A stretch of 64,000 nt of DNA from Diogma glabrata (GCA_963693315.1 OY856186.1:378040656-378104655); one strand, 5' to 3'; numbered from the stretch's first letter, positions 23,873 to 37,822 are shown. Notes: generated by a model not told the origin, from the letters alone. A program made the numbers and translations.

Positions 23873-23929
23873 CCCAAATTTTCGTGAATGGGTTCGTTCT
23901 GCATCTTAAGGTCACCAGAAACAACCTTT

Positions 23930-24067
23930 TACACGTTTGTATAGCGAGCCGCTTGATCCAAGACAGACGCCCGCTGCAAGCCGCCCCTAACATGGAGAAC
24001 AGACGCTTTCTACACATTTACATAGCGAGCCGCTTGATCCAAGACAGACGCCCGCTCCAAGCCGCCC
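23930..24067. repeat. 5' tandem repeats of the RTE-type LINE
   Basis: A unit of about 81-82 bp with TAGCGAGCCGCTTGATCCAA occurs at 23941 and 24022 and runs into the gap. Much more GC-rich than the neighbourhood. 5' repeats of this kind usually hold the element promoter; that role is inferred here. Confidence 0.75.
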
Positions 24068-24267
24068 NNNNNNNNNNNNNNNNNNNNNNNNNNNNNNNNN
24101 NNNNNNNNNNNNNNNNNNNNNNNNNNNNNNNNNNNNNNNNNNNNNNNNNNNNNNNNNNNNNNNNNNNNNNNNNNNNNNNNNNNNNNNNNNNNNNNNNNNN
24201 NNNNNNNNNNNNNNNNNNNNNNNNNNNNNNNNNNNNNNNNNNNNNNNNNNNNNNNNNNNNNNNNNNN
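24068..24267. other. Assembly gap (200 N)
   Basis: Exactly 200 N, so the size is probably a placeholder. It falls inside the tandem 5' repeats of the LINE, a likely cause of the break. 24268-24363 resumes LINE 5' sequence up to the target duplication. Confidence 0.99.
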
Positions 24268-24363
24268 TCTCTACTCTCTGCCCCTCTCAACTACACCAAC
24301 CTAATTCTGTTAGCGTTACCCAGGTAGCACGGCGTGGACGTAGAATTTCGGATTTTCGCTACC

Positions 24364-25366
24364 CTCACATACCAATCCCGACCATCAAAATTTCTCCAAG
24401 TTCAATATTCCTACTCGCAATCACTTAAAATGAAAGTTTTTAAGCAAAAAATATGCAAATTTCCTTATTTTGACACACTTGACGATTTTTTGACACACTT
24501 CCGGTACAGTTATCGAACATATCGTCCTTTCGGCTCTTTCCATTGAGTAAACCTATTTTTAGAAAATTTTTGAAATCCGTCCAGCTGTTTTCTAGATTTC
24601 GTAGGTTGTGACGGCCGGCCGGCAGACATACATACACTATTTTTGCTCTTTTAGAATCAGTCCTAAAACCGGACCTAAAACGTCGAGAAATGCCAAAAAA
24701 TTGGGGTAAGAATTTCACTTTGAGCTCATGTATGTTATACTTAGGTCTTTCAGACCGAAGCAAAATCTTTTTTTGACACATTTGACAACATTATTTTGAC
24801 AAACTTATGATACCATAATTCTCTGTAATAATAATATTCTCTGTCATACAAATAATTAATTTTATTTTTTTCCAAAAAATTGGGTAAAAAAGTAAATAAA
24901 AATTTTTCTTTTGACACACTTGACAACATTTTTTTGGCAAAATTCTAATGCAATAATCTAGTTTTTGATCTCACATACCAATCTCTACAGTCAAGATTTC
25001 TCCAAATTCAATGTTTCTACTCGTAATCACTTAAAACGAATGTTTTTTAAGCCAAAATATGAAAATCTGCTATTTTTGACACACTTAATGATTTTTTGAC
25101 ACACTTCCATTACAGTTATCAAACACAGCGTCCTTTCGCACCTGTCCATAGAGTATACCTATTTGTAGGAACCAAAATTTTTGAAATCGCTCTAGCGGTT
25201 TTCTAGATTTCGTAGGTAATGACGGCCGACCGGCAGACAGACATACATTTTTTTTTTGCGTTTTTAGAATCAGTAGGTCCTAAAACGTCGAGAAATACAA
25301 AAAAAAGTGGGGGTAAAAATTTCACTTTTGGCTCATGAATGTAATACTTAGGTCTTTCAGACAGGA
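24364..25366. repeat. HINE core (rest of block 2), satellite B, second core (block 3)
   Basis: 24364-24765 completes the core split by the LINE and includes the GTCY-type tract near 24612-24632. 24766-24960 is satellite B. 24961-25366 is another core with its tract near 25222-25245 and the terminal GGTCTTTCAGAC hairpin. Core starts (CTCACATACCAATC/T) are at 24364 and 24972. Confidence 0.75.
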
Positions 25367-25369
25367 AAC

Positions 25370-26210
25370 ATTGCCGGAATTCCGATTGAATTGATTTAAA
25401 AAAATTCCAAATATTATAATAAAATCCAAAATTCCAACTTTATTCAAAATCCAAAAATATTTAAGAGAATATTACAAATAAACAATTCAAACTTTTTTCA
25501 AAAATCCTAAAATTTTTAAAAATTATCATAAAATCAAAAATTTAAATTTTTTTTCAAAATTTAAAAATATTCCAAAAATTTAAAAAAATCAAAAATTTAA
25601 ACTTTTTCAAAATTCTAAGCAATCCAAAAATTATTACAAAATCAAAAATTGAAACTTTTTTCAAAATTCCAAACATATTGCAAAAATTATAACAAAATCA
25701 AACATTCAAACTTTTTCTAAGATTCTAAAAATTATAATAAAATCATAAATTTCAATTTTCTTCAAAAGTTCAAACATATTCAAGAGAATATTACAAAATC
25801 AAAAATTGAAACTATTTTCAAAATTCTAAAGATATTGCAAAAATCAAAACAAAATAAAACTTTTTCAAAATTCTAAAAATATTTCAAAACTTATAATAAA
25901 ATCAAAAATTAAACTTTTTTCAAAATTCTAAATATTTTCCAAAAATTAATCAATCTTTTTAAAAACGACATTTCATCTGCAACAACTTGATATTTCCCAA
26001 TTGTTCCTATAAGTTGGGAGGAGTTGAAACTGGATAGAAACATGTCCAATTTCATGTTCAAATACATTTCAACTCATAAAAATAATTACATACTTAATTT
26101 TATTTTTTTCCAAAAAATTGGGTTAAAAATAAATGAAAATCATTCTTTTGACACACTTGACAGTAGTTTTTGACACACTTACAATACAATAATCAAGGTT
26201 CTGGTCATTG
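25370..26210. repeat. HINE block 4: satellites A and B
   Basis: 25380-25960 satellite A (about ten diverged units); 26090-26210 a single satellite B unit (TTTGACACACTTGACAG). Confidence 0.7.
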
Positions 26211-26989
26211 AATAAATATCTAAGGAAGAGTAACTAGACATTTTGAGTGAAGCATCTAATTTTAGTATTGAGTGAAGTTTGATAGAGAGTTTGTATTCTA
26301 GCTGGGTGGTACTGTTTACAATTTGCATATTTATATTTTCAAATAAATAAAAGAAATAATAAATGTTACATATAAATTTAAAAGCCTAATATGTTTGAAT
26401 AAAATATTTCCTTATATTTCCAAATACCAATATTTTTAATTGTCCATACAACACATATTTTATTCATATTGAATTACTTTAAGAACACCTTATATTTGGC
26501 TGTGATAGCGTTTGAAATATGGTTTGACAACGATGGATTAAGAAAAATTACATTTATGTAGGGTAATAAAATATAAAATTAAACTAGAAAATAACAGTTT
26601 TTGTAAAGCAAATACTTTATGTTTTTGTTAAAACATCATTCTAAGCCCTTTTTATGCGTAGTATTAGTCAAAATATTTTAATCATTGATATGAAATTCGA
26701 TGATCAAAATTCAGTGTATTTAAGATTATTTGTACATATTTTAATGCAATGCTTCATTATACTTATAAATACTTATAATTGTTTTGTAAAATATTAATTT
26801 AAAGTTTAATTTTAATACATTTTGTTTAATTTGAATATCTTTAAGTAGAATTTCGGATAAAAGCTATCATTTTATTTTAAAATACAAAACGAAATATGTC
26901 AAATGTCATGGATGAAGAACGCACAGATATACAAATTACAAACTTCAAAAAATATTCGTGTGGCCACACGTAATTATTTTTCCTTATAT
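26211..26989. other. Unassigned AT-rich sequence
   Basis: No gene, repeat or structured element recognised. Confidence 0.5.
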
Positions 26990-27170
26990 ATTTATTCAAT
27001 GGTTCTGGTCCCACATACCAATGCCAACCATCAAATTTTCTCCACATTCAATGTTACTACTCGTAATCACTTAGAATGATCGATTTTTTAAGCAAAAAAT
27101 GCTCAATTTCGTGTTTTAACACACTTCATTATTTTTTGAAAAACACTTGACACACACTTTCTTTCGCCAA
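26990..27170. repeat. Partial HINE core
   Basis: GGTCCCACATACCAATGCC, ACTACTCGTAATCACTTAGA and AACACACTTCA match the first half of the core; the GTCY tract is absent. 27171-27600 is unassigned. Confidence 0.65.
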
Positions 27171-27604
27171 TACAAATTTCGTCAATGCTAAACATACCAA
27201 ATGTTTTTGGCATTTTCAAAAAAAAACTATAAAACATGCGCATTTTCTAAAGAATACAGGGTGAATATAATATAATACTATAGGGCATAGTATTTATTAT
27301 TCAAAAAAAACGTAGAAAAATCTGTTTGGAATCCTAAAACTTGATGTTCAAAAGATGAAAGCACATAATATATTATCTATGTGAACCAAAAGAAATTACT
27401 AAAAATGTATGCCGGCAAAACTGCATTTCAAAGCAATAAATAAAAAATTCAGAATTTAGATTTTTTCATTCGTTCCACTCATACAAAATTTTGATTTAAA
27501 AAAAAATCCACAAATAAATGTACATTTTCAAACGAATTGCCCAATTAACATATACTGCTGACATTTAACATTTTAATTTACAAAAGTTTTATCTGTGAGG
27601 AGAG

Positions 27605-27950
27605 TACACCCTGTTTTTCGATGATATGATTTTTCGATGTAATGATTTATTCATTACATCGAATATTTTCGATGTAATGATATTTCGATGATATGATTTT
27701 TTTTTCGATTTTACGATTTTCGATGGCATGATTTTTCGATTTTGTGAATCAAATTTTCGATGATATGATTTTCGGTGATGTGATTTTTCGATGCTATGAC
27801 TTTTCGACGTAATGAATTTTCGGTGATATGATTTTCGATGTTGCGATTTTCGGTTGTGTGATTTTTCGACGGTATGAGTTTTATTTTTCAATTTATTGCT
27901 TTTTTCGATGTAACGATTTTCGACGGTATGTTTTTTCGAAGATATGACAC
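27605..27950. repeat. Minisatellite on TTTTCGATGATATGA inside a gypsy pol remnant
   Basis: About 18-20 diverged units of 15-18 bp (TTTTCGATGNNATGATT). On the minus strand the array stays open and is read as SHHRKSYHRK-like repeats fused to the RNase H part of the Gypsy element. It replaces the expected RNase H end and integrase. Confidence 0.8.
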
Positions 27951-28576
27951 GATCCGATTGTAACGCCCATCCTGCTATTCGTGGCGAAATATCTTTTTTC
28001 GTCATGGTTGACTTGAAAGCAGCACAATCGGTGACAATCTTAAACCTCATATCTAACAGGTAAATCGTAACTTTTCAGCGATTGTACGATTACTAAAACT
28101 TCCAGTTCGTACGAATTGTATTTTTCTTGGCATGGCGTAGTCTTTTTACTAAAGTAGTAAACTGGATGAAACAAACCATCTTTCTCTCCTTTTTGTAGCA
28201 GAATAGCTCCAAATCCATGCTTGGACGCATCTGTATGAAGCTCTGATTCTACATATGGTCTAAAAATAGAAAAAACTGGTTGTGTTATCAATATATTTTT
28301 TAACTCCTCAAATGCCATTTTCTGTGGTACTTCAAATTTGAATTCAACGTCTTTTCTCAGTAAGTTCGTTAACGGTTTTGCGATAACTGAGTAATTTTCT
28401 ACAAAATTTCGGAAGTAGCCCGTTAGTCCAAGAAATTTTTGAACTTGTTTGACGTTTTTGGGCTCTTCAAATGTTCCAACAGCCTTCGTTTTAATTGTAC
28501 ATGATTGTACTAAGCCTTCTGATATATCATATCCCAAGTATTCTATTTTACTACACAAAAATCTGCATTTTTCCAT
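27951..28576 (-). pseudogene. Ty3/Gypsy element 1: connection and RNase H region
   Basis: The 28040-28576 frame has KIEYLGYDIS, the GLTGYFRNFVENYSVIAKPL stretch typical of Ty3/Gypsy pol after the RT, then SELHTDASKHGFGAIL (RNase H catalytic Asp) and EKYNSYELEVL. A frameshift at about 28045 leads into FKIVTDCAAFKSTM, the next RNase H box, which then runs into the minisatellite. Integrase is absent. A further frameshift (28543-28576) separates it from the RT above. Confidence 0.85.
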
Positions 28577-30045
28577 TTGAATTTTAAGCCATATTCACTG
28601 GCTACTTGTAGTACCTCGGTACCTAATTTTTGTAACCCTTCTTCTGCATTCTTTGATGGAATTGTGATGTCATCCATGTATACCAAAATATGTTCTCTAG
28701 ACATTAAATCTTTAAAAACAAAATGCACATACCTCTGAAAGATTGCTGGTGATGTACATAACCCAAATGGAACTTTTAAAAATTCAAAGTGTCCAGTTGG
28801 TGTAACAAAAGTCGCGTACTTTCTACTACTCTCTTCAACGGGAACGTGGAAAAACCCGTTCTCTAAATCAAGAGTTGTAAATAATAATTTACGCAGCTGA
28901 TCTGTTTGATCTTCAATTAGAGGCAAAGGATACCTATCCATCACAATTTCTCGGTTTAATTTTCTGTAGTCAAGACATAAACGCTTTGTATTGTCCTTCT
29001 TTTTTACAAGCACAATTGGTGATGCATAATCCGAAATACTTGGTTGTATTATTTTCTGTTCTGTCCACTGCATAATTTGTTCATCCACTTCTTTTTTTTC
29101 CGTGCTTGATAATCTTTGAGGGGGTTGCCATATTGGGTAATCATTTCTTATAATTATTTTCATATTAATAGGGGACACCTTGGGATTGCTCGTTTTGTAG
29201 CCATCAATAATACTCTCAACTTTTGATCGATAGGATTCAAACCAACTTACAACTTCTTCTTGGAAAATAGGTAGAGAAAACAGAGGATTTACAATTTTTT
29301 CAATTGTTATGTTATTTTCATTTATTTCTATTTTCATTCCTTGTACAACATCATTCCCGATAATACATCTCCAGCTTATTTTATCGACTGGCACGATGTG
29401 TATGGTTGCTGTGACTTCGAGGTTCTCTTCAAGTATTAATTTGGCTGTAAAACATCTTATTGTAGTAATATTTCCACCACCAATCCCTAATAGTTTGGAT
29501 GTTTTTTCTTCTAGAGGCGGTGATCCCATTTGTATATATTTATCTGCCCTAAGAATTGTCAAGTCACTTCCTGTATCTATAAGAGTAAATAATGTGTAAT
29601 CATTAATTCTTACTTGTTTGTGGTTGATGTGCTTCATATGTTCTCCTCGGGCCACATTTGTAAGTTTTTCTTCCTGTGATTGTTTCATTATCCCAATATC
29701 TTTTCTTGACTTGCTTGGATTTGGGCAATTTATGATTATATGTCCATATTCGTAGCATCTATAGCATCTGAGTTCATCATTTCTCCGTCTGCACATTTTA
29801 CCTATGTGTCCAGATTTTCTGCAGTTGTAACATGTAGCTGCACCCTTTGACCATGGTTGTTTATTCGCCTCTTGACCAATATCCCTCGTAAAACCCTCAT
29901 ACGTAATTAACTTTGCTCTAAATTCACTGAAATTTAACGCTCCATATAGCATTGATTTATTGGATGAACTGTCTTTTATTCCTTTGATTGTGTAGGATAT
30001 AACTCTTTGTTCATCTACATCTCCTAAAGCTCCAATTTCTCGCAT
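28543..30045 (-). pseudogene. Ty3/Gypsy element 1: gag zinc knuckles, protease and reverse transcriptase
   Basis: 500 open codons. In order: gag tail (REIGALGDVDEQ); two CCHC knuckles, CYNCRKSGHIGKMC and CYRCYEYGHIIINC; aspartic protease LIDTGSDLTIL; linker; RT with RLCLDYRKLN, FHVPVEESSRKYATF, PFGLCTSPAIFQR and the YMDD box near 28668-28682. Gag and pol are in one frame here. The RT motifs are intact, but frameshifts and stops on both sides make the copy inactive. An antisense frame at 29309-29599 is a shadow. Confidence 0.9.
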
Positions 30046-30054
30046 TGCAAAAAA

Positions 30055-30638
30055 TTAATCACTAATAGACTCGTTATAACCTTGTTGACATGGCAATAGA
30101 CTCACATGTGCTTCCGCACTGTTAAGCGCAACTGAAAATTCTTCTTTTGAAAACTTTTTTAAATTTTCGTAGCTCGTCAGATCTTTCCGTGATCTAAGTG
30201 CAAGTTTTGCCGACCCGGTTAATGCTCGCTTCACGTATATGAGTTTTGCTAAACTATTCCAGGACATTAATGATGTGGTGGCCTCGAAGTCATCCAGTCA
30301 GCATTCCACACGGTAGTTAGCTTGACCATCAAACTCTGGAATCGAATCTTTGACGTCATTGTAGTGCCATTTTGATGTACTTGCTTCAGGTTCTGCAGTT
30401 TCCTCTAAAACAACGTTTGAAACAGCGTTGGTGTCCGGTTGCGTGCCTAAACTTACGACCCGTTTTTGTTTCAGTTTTGCATTCTTTCGTCTCAGCTGAT
30501 CTGTAACTGGAGATCATTACTGCTGGATATTGATGTACCTGGTTGACGCTGTCCTATGTTAACAAAGCTGGATTGAAGCCTTGAGAAAAATTCATCGGTG
30601 GAGAAACTTTCTCCACCTTGTTTTTGATTTTTCCCCAT
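30055..30638 (-). pseudogene. Ty3/Gypsy element 1: gag N-terminal part
   Basis: The probable start is ATG at 30636-30638 (MGKNQKQGG). A frameshift follows at about 30500 and another disruption at about 30300. The segment 30055-30267 is open (LIYVKRALTGSAKLALRS, FSKEEFSVALNSAEAHV), a gypsy-type gag stretch. A TAA at about 30058, in the context SISD-stop-FFAMREIG, separates it from the long frame below by a single stop. Confidence 0.7.
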
Positions 30639-31040
30639 TAATAAAATTTAATTAAAATATTATAAATAAATAAAACAATTCAGTTCAACAATTCAAAATT
30701 TTTCACAGAAAAATATCAAAATAATTACAATATCGACTATGCAATAGAAATTCAAAAGTTCGAAAAATCGAAAAAAATCAATAATTTCAATCAATCACAA
30801 GTTTCATTCACAAAAAAAAAATGTTTTTCTATCACAAAAAAAAAATGTTTTTATCTTTCACACAAAAAAAATTCACCAATTAAAATTGTCAAAATATTTT
30901 TAAATATTTCATCAAAAAATAGTGATGCTAAAATTGCGCTTTATCTTCGAGAGCGATTTTAGCGTCGAGGCGTTAGCCGAGACGCTAATAAGCATCGAGA
31001 AGATAATGAAATTTTATCATCGTGTGGAATACAACGTTTT
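30639..31040 (-). other. Leader of Ty3/Gypsy element 1, no LTR here
   Basis: AT-rich sequence upstream of the gag start. No LTR or primer-binding site is recognisable before the HINE starting at 31045. The likely missing LTR is at 33875-34250 (same orientation), displaced by the HINE and the R500 repeat. Confidence 0.4.
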
Positions 31041-31044
31041 AGGC

Positions 31045-32715
<1,671 letters not shown>

Positions 32716-33224
32716 ATAGTAATTGTTAAAGAAGACCAAAATTGAAGAAAAATCAATGATAAATTTAATTTAAAAGTGCCAGGAAAAAACAGTTTCACGA
32801 AAAAATGAATATAGGTGGCTTTGATAACTTTTTGAGTTTTATAAACAAACAAACAAATCAATTTTTGTTGTTTTTTGCAAAAACTGAATTTTAAAATTCT
32901 TCAGTTTGGGTTTGTGAATATGTGCGATATTACAGAAGGAAACTGCCTTCTGATGTGGGAGAGGAGGTTTCACACTTTCAATTCGTAGATTGCCTGAAAT
33001 TTTGAATTGCCTGAAAAATTACGGATGGTACATGAAACAGAATACCTGTGCTTTCAAAAATGGAAAAGCTTGAAGAATATTAACAGCAAAATACTTATAT
33101 GAAATACTTTATCTACCCTTGCTGTTAAAGTACTACTTTATCTACCCTAGATGTTAAAGTGCTACTTTTCCCTCTAATTTTATTTGGTAATAGCACGTTT
33201 TAACAGTTGCTATAGAAAAAAATA
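32716..33224. other. Unassigned AT-rich sequence
   Basis: No gene recognised. A 24-bp word (CTACTTTATCTACCC.., around 33100-33165) is present twice in tandem with variation. Confidence 0.5.
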
Positions 33225-33735
33225 TTATGTTCACAATATACAAAATAATTTCTTAATAGTACATTATGATGCTAGGACGTAAAGCTAAAGATTTTGGACG
33301 GATGTGGAGTTGGCACCCACATTAAGTCCAAAATAGCTTACGTTCGTGCATCATATACTAATTTTTATTCGCCGCAAGCAAAATATTTTAAGAAAAGTTA
33401 AAATTATAAATTTTCATAAATTTTAAAATAAAAATATGTGGAACAAGTGACCTTTGACAAAATGTTTATTATTTTTTCCAAATTATTGTGTAGCTATGAC
33501 AACAAATGATAACAACTACATATTTTAATTGGATAATGAAATTTTGAATTTGAGGATTGCTTTGATAAAAAATTTTATTTTTCATAGAATTTAAACATAT
33601 ACAAATGCTTTTTACTTTTTTGGACGTAGCAATGACAACAAAATAAATAGTTGAAAAGTGATACTTTAAAGCCGCAAATCACAGTAATAAAGTAATAATA
33701 CTTTAATATGTAGGCGAATAAAAAATTATATTTCA
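33225..33735 (+). repeat. Dispersed repeat 'R500', longest copy
   Basis: It begins at AATAGTACATTATGATGCTAG and includes TTTTGGACGGATGTGGAG, CACCCACATTAAGTCCAAAA, TTACGTTCGTGCATCATATA, a TGACCTTTGACAAAAT block and AAGCCGCAAATCACAGTAAT. Related copies: 461-697, 11375-11646, 12315-12775 and 44475-44900. Frames inside (33575-33772 minus) are chance. Confidence 0.65.
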
Positions 33736-33860
33736 TAAAAAAAATCACAAAAAGTTCACAGAATAAATTCACCTAAAGTTATTCTATTGTAAATTGGTTT
33801 TATATTCACCTTATTTTTATGTTTTTATATCCGCACCATTAATTATATTCACCTTGTTTG

Positions 33861-34246
33861 GTTGAGCCCCCAAATGTTGTAAGATCAATGTTTAAATAAA
33901 ACCACAACTGCTTTGTACTAAATATTTATTTACATTTTCTCCAAAATGAAATAATTGTCTTTGAATATGTTGATATTTTATTGTTGTTCAATTAACGGCT
34001 TTCTGTCCAATTAGATTAATTGCCTTTGATTGTAGAATCCAATTTAAGTAACGCCTCTGATTGTTGATCTTGAATATCGCCTTTGATTGTTGATTCCAAA
34101 TATCGCCTTTGACTGCTTGTAGGATAAAGAGACTGGTTGTAGAATTGTCGTTGGATTTATACTTCTTCTGCTATAATATTTCCCCTTTTGTTGACCATGT
34201 GATTCCTTGTTTCACAATGTCATCCTACCAACTCGTGTGATTACCT

Positions 34247-34250
<4 letters not shown>
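33861..34250 (-). repeat. Probable LTR with primer-binding site (Ty3/Gypsy, minus strand)
   Basis: Reversed, an LTR-like segment ends ...GATCTTACAACA at 33875 and is followed at once by TTTGGGGGCTCAACC (33860-33874), which looks like a tRNA primer-binding site. Its start would be TGTGCAAAAGGTAATCACAC near 34248, at the edge of the (TA)n. An AATAAA/TTTATT pair lies inside. The orientation and the GTGAA-rich leader below suit the Gypsy element at 27951-30638. Confidence 0.45.
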
Positions 34251-35377
<1,127 letters not shown>

Positions 35378-35406
35378 GTGGTGTCAGAAGTGGGATTATT
35401 GAAACA

Positions 35407-37719
35407 ATGGTCAGGACAGTAAATATTAGTGATCTCAGTCAGACCCAGCTGAAGGATGAGTTGAGGAAAAGGAATGCTCCAATCCATGGAACGAAGGCAT
35501 TCCGGCTGCGTAAAGTTTTAGAAGAAGCAGGTGAAAACACAGAGGTCATAGAAATAGAGCCGGAGGAAGCGCCGGTTCAGAATGCCCCAGCAATTGATCC
35601 GATGATGGTGTTGATGAAAGAAATGATGGCCCGACAAGAGAAACTGGCAGCAGAACAAAAATTAGAGCAACAACAACAACTTGCTGATCTGATGGCCCGA
35701 CAAGAGAAACAGGCAGCAGAACAAAAAGTAGAGCAACAACAACAACTTGCTGATATGATGGCCCAACAAGAGAAACCGGCAGCAGAACAAAAAGCCCGAC
35801 AAGAGAAACTGGCAGCGGAACAAAAATTAGATCAACAAAAACTACGTGAAGTAATCGAGTCACGTATATCCAGTGCGGAGGTTAAAATCAACAACATGGA
35901 AAGGGAGCTGCGGACAGTTACCGAAGAACAAGAGAAATTACGCAAACTTTCGAGTGAATTCCACCAAGAAATAGCACAAGTGAAGTCAGGTAACATGAGC
36001 AATCCATCAACTACTTCAGCCCCAGCTAGAGTAAAAACACCCGCATTTGATGGATCTACATCGTATCAGATATTTAAGATGCAATTTGAGATAGCAACAA
36101 CTGGGGTAGATAACCAGCAAAAAGCAAATGCGCTTATATTGGCATTGAAGGGACCTGCTGCTGAAATTTTGCAGACACTATCAGCGACAGAGCGTGATTA
36201 CTGCAAGATAAGAGAGGCCTTAGAAGTAAGATATGGGGAAAGTCATATGCAAGCTCTCCATCGCATGCAGCTCAAAACACGGAAACAAGGAGTCAGTGAA
36301 ACTTTGCAAGAATTAGAGGCTGACATTGTGAGATTGGTAAATCTGTCATACCCGAACTATAACGCTGAACACCGAGACGAATTGGCAGCTGATACATTTA
36401 TCAATGCTCTTCGAGATGTACAAATGAGGAATCAGCTTTATCTAAGCGGAAAGAAGCTACCTGCAGAAGTCTTAGCATTGGCCCTGCAAATGGAAGCTGG
36501 AAAAAGAGCGTACGGTTCAAATAGAGTACGTCAGATGGAAGTTGCTGAAGAACCTCTAAAAGCAGCGCTTGAGGAAGTGATCATGCGTGTCAAAAGTCTG
36601 GGAGATAAGCCTGAGCGAAATCAACGAAGTAGGTCTAGCAGAGTAAGATGCTGGAACTGTGGAAATTTGGGGCACATCCGTTTTAAAGGGCGAAAGCTGG
36701 CTCAATTACAATGCCCTACATTGGTGGTATCACAAGTCAAAAGAGAAAATAGTAGTTTAGTCGTAGAGGCAACCGTTGGAAACAAATCGTGCATGTTGAC
36801 TTTGGACACAGGTGCTTCAAGATCGATAGTGCGTCCAGATGTGGTTCATTATAGTCAGATCGATACAGCAAGACGGTTCACCCTAAAAACAGCTACAGGT
36901 GAAACAGGTCTAGTTCACAGAGAAAGCGACCAAGAAGTTCACCTTGGAGGAAATTCATTTAGGCACCGATTTATTGTAGCAGATATAGAAGATGAGTGCA
37001 TAATTGGGTTTGACTTCATGAAAGAATACAATTTTATATTAGATCTGGGGAGCCACGTACTGAGATATGGGAACACAGAAATAGTGCTACACGCCGCCAA
37101 CGACAATGCTGAGGTCCGTGTTATTAGTGACGGACCAACTGAGATCCCGGCAAAATCTGAGAAAATCATATGGACTAAGTTACTAGATAAAAGTGACCAA
37201 AATTCACCTGTGATGATTGAGCCAGCTAAAAACGACTTTGGGGGAAACATTATGATTGGCCGAACGCTAGTAGCAGCAAAAAAGGGGGTAGTTCCAGTGC
37301 AACTGATTAACTTCTCAAATAAACAAGTGACTATCAATCATGGAGAAGAAATTGCCAGATGCAGCACCATAAAAGAGATAATCAGCTGTCAAGAAGAGCA
37401 AAAGGTTTTCATGCAGAGAAACAACCCCGCATTAGTGGCAATACTTCAAGATCTTAGTAAAAGAATGAATCCAGCCGAATTCAAAGAAATCAAGAGAGTA
37501 TTAACGAAGATGAGCAGCGTTTTCTCTACTGGAGATGAAGATGTTGGAAGAACAAACATCGTGCGACATAGCATCAACACTGGAAACGCTCATCCTATCA
37601 GACAGCCTCCTAGAAGACTACCACTAGCTAAACACGAGGAAGTGCAAGGAATGCTGGACAAAATGAAAAGTGATGGAGTCATCAGGCTATCTATATCAAC
37701 TTTGATCTTTCAACTTTGA
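35407..37719 (+). CDS. Ty3/Gypsy element 2 gag-protease polyprotein (interrupted)
   Basis: Starts at ATG 35407, just after the primer-binding site. Near the N-terminus is a SAP-like segment (DLSQTQLKDELRKRNAPI), then a glutamine-rich coiled coil built from three repeats of a MARQEKLAAEQK unit, then a gag core (FDGSTSYQIFKMQFEIA to MEAGKRAYGS). A zinc knuckle CWNCGNLGHI has lost its last cysteine. The aspartic protease LTLDTGASRSIV is near 36805. The frame stays open into the RT linker (RRLPLAKHEEVQ) until about 37690; the last 10 codons come from the inserted LINE. An insect SAP-type nucleic-acid-binding start in gag is uncommon. Overlapping minus-strand frames are shadows. Confidence 0.9.
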   Translation: MVRTVNISDLSQTQLKDELRKRNAPIHGTKAFRLRKVLEEAGENTEVIEIEPEEAPVQNAPAIDPMMVLMKEMMARQEKLAAEQKLEQQQQLADLMARQEKQAAEQKVEQQQQLADMMAQQEKPAAEQKARQEKLAAEQKLDQQKLREVIESRISSAEVKINNMERELRTVTEEQEKLRKLSSEFHQEIAQVKSGNMSNPSTTSAPARVKTPAFDGSTSYQIFKMQFEIATTGVDNQQKANALILALKGPAAEILQTLSATERDYCKIREALEVRYGESHMQALHRMQLKTRKQGVSETLQELEADIVRLVNLSYPNYNAEHRDELAADTFINALRDVQMRNQLYLSGKKLPAEVLALALQMEAGKRAYGSNRVRQMEVAEEPLKAALEEVIMRVKSLGDKPERNQRSRSSRVRCWNCGNLGHIRFKGRKLAQLQCPTLVVSQVKRENSSLVVEATVGNKSCMLTLDTGASRSIVRPDVVHYSQIDTARRFTLKTATGETGLVHRESDQEVHLGGNSFRHRFIVADIEDECIIGFDFMKEYNFILDLGSHVLRYGNTEIVLHAANDNAEVRVISDGPTEIPAKSEKIIWTKLLDKSDQNSPVMIEPAKNDFGGNIMIGRTLVAAKKGVVPVQLINFSNKQVTINHGEEIARCSTIKEIISCQEEQKVFMQRNNPALVAILQDLSKRMNPAEFKEIKRVLTKMSSVFSTGDEDVGRTNIVRHSINTGNAHPIRQPPRRLPLAKHEEVQGMLDKMKSDGVIRLSISTLIFQL

Positions 37720-37742
37720 TCTTTTATTTGGTTGTTTGTTGG

Positions 37743-37777
<35 letters not shown>

Positions 37778-37822
37778 AGGATTGTTTTTCAGATTTATTT
37801 TTAGATTTAATTGTAATTTTAA

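Larger units (their letters stand above)
20823..24363 (-). mobile_element. RTE-type LINE, nearly full length but broken
   Basis: A non-LTR retrotransposon in minus orientation, flanked by a 14-bp target duplication. Its 3' end is a short (GA)n tail (20821-20838 reversed) instead of poly-A, as is common in RTE elements. Order on the minus strand: 5' tandem repeats (with an assembly gap), endonuclease, reverse transcriptase, C-terminal GRPR/RW domain. Lesions are few: frameshifts in the endonuclease and C-terminal regions and at least two stops (TAA at 21960, TGA near 21143), so the copy is fairly young. No LTRs. Confidence 0.85.

Noticed and set aside
27605..27950. CRISPR-like regular repeats
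   Set aside because: Units are 15-18 bp, contiguous and diverged without spacers, in a eukaryotic sequence: a minisatellite.
35546..35863. 105-codon minus-strand frame with repeats
   Set aside because: Shadow of the repeated coiled-coil part of the Gypsy gag on the plus strand.
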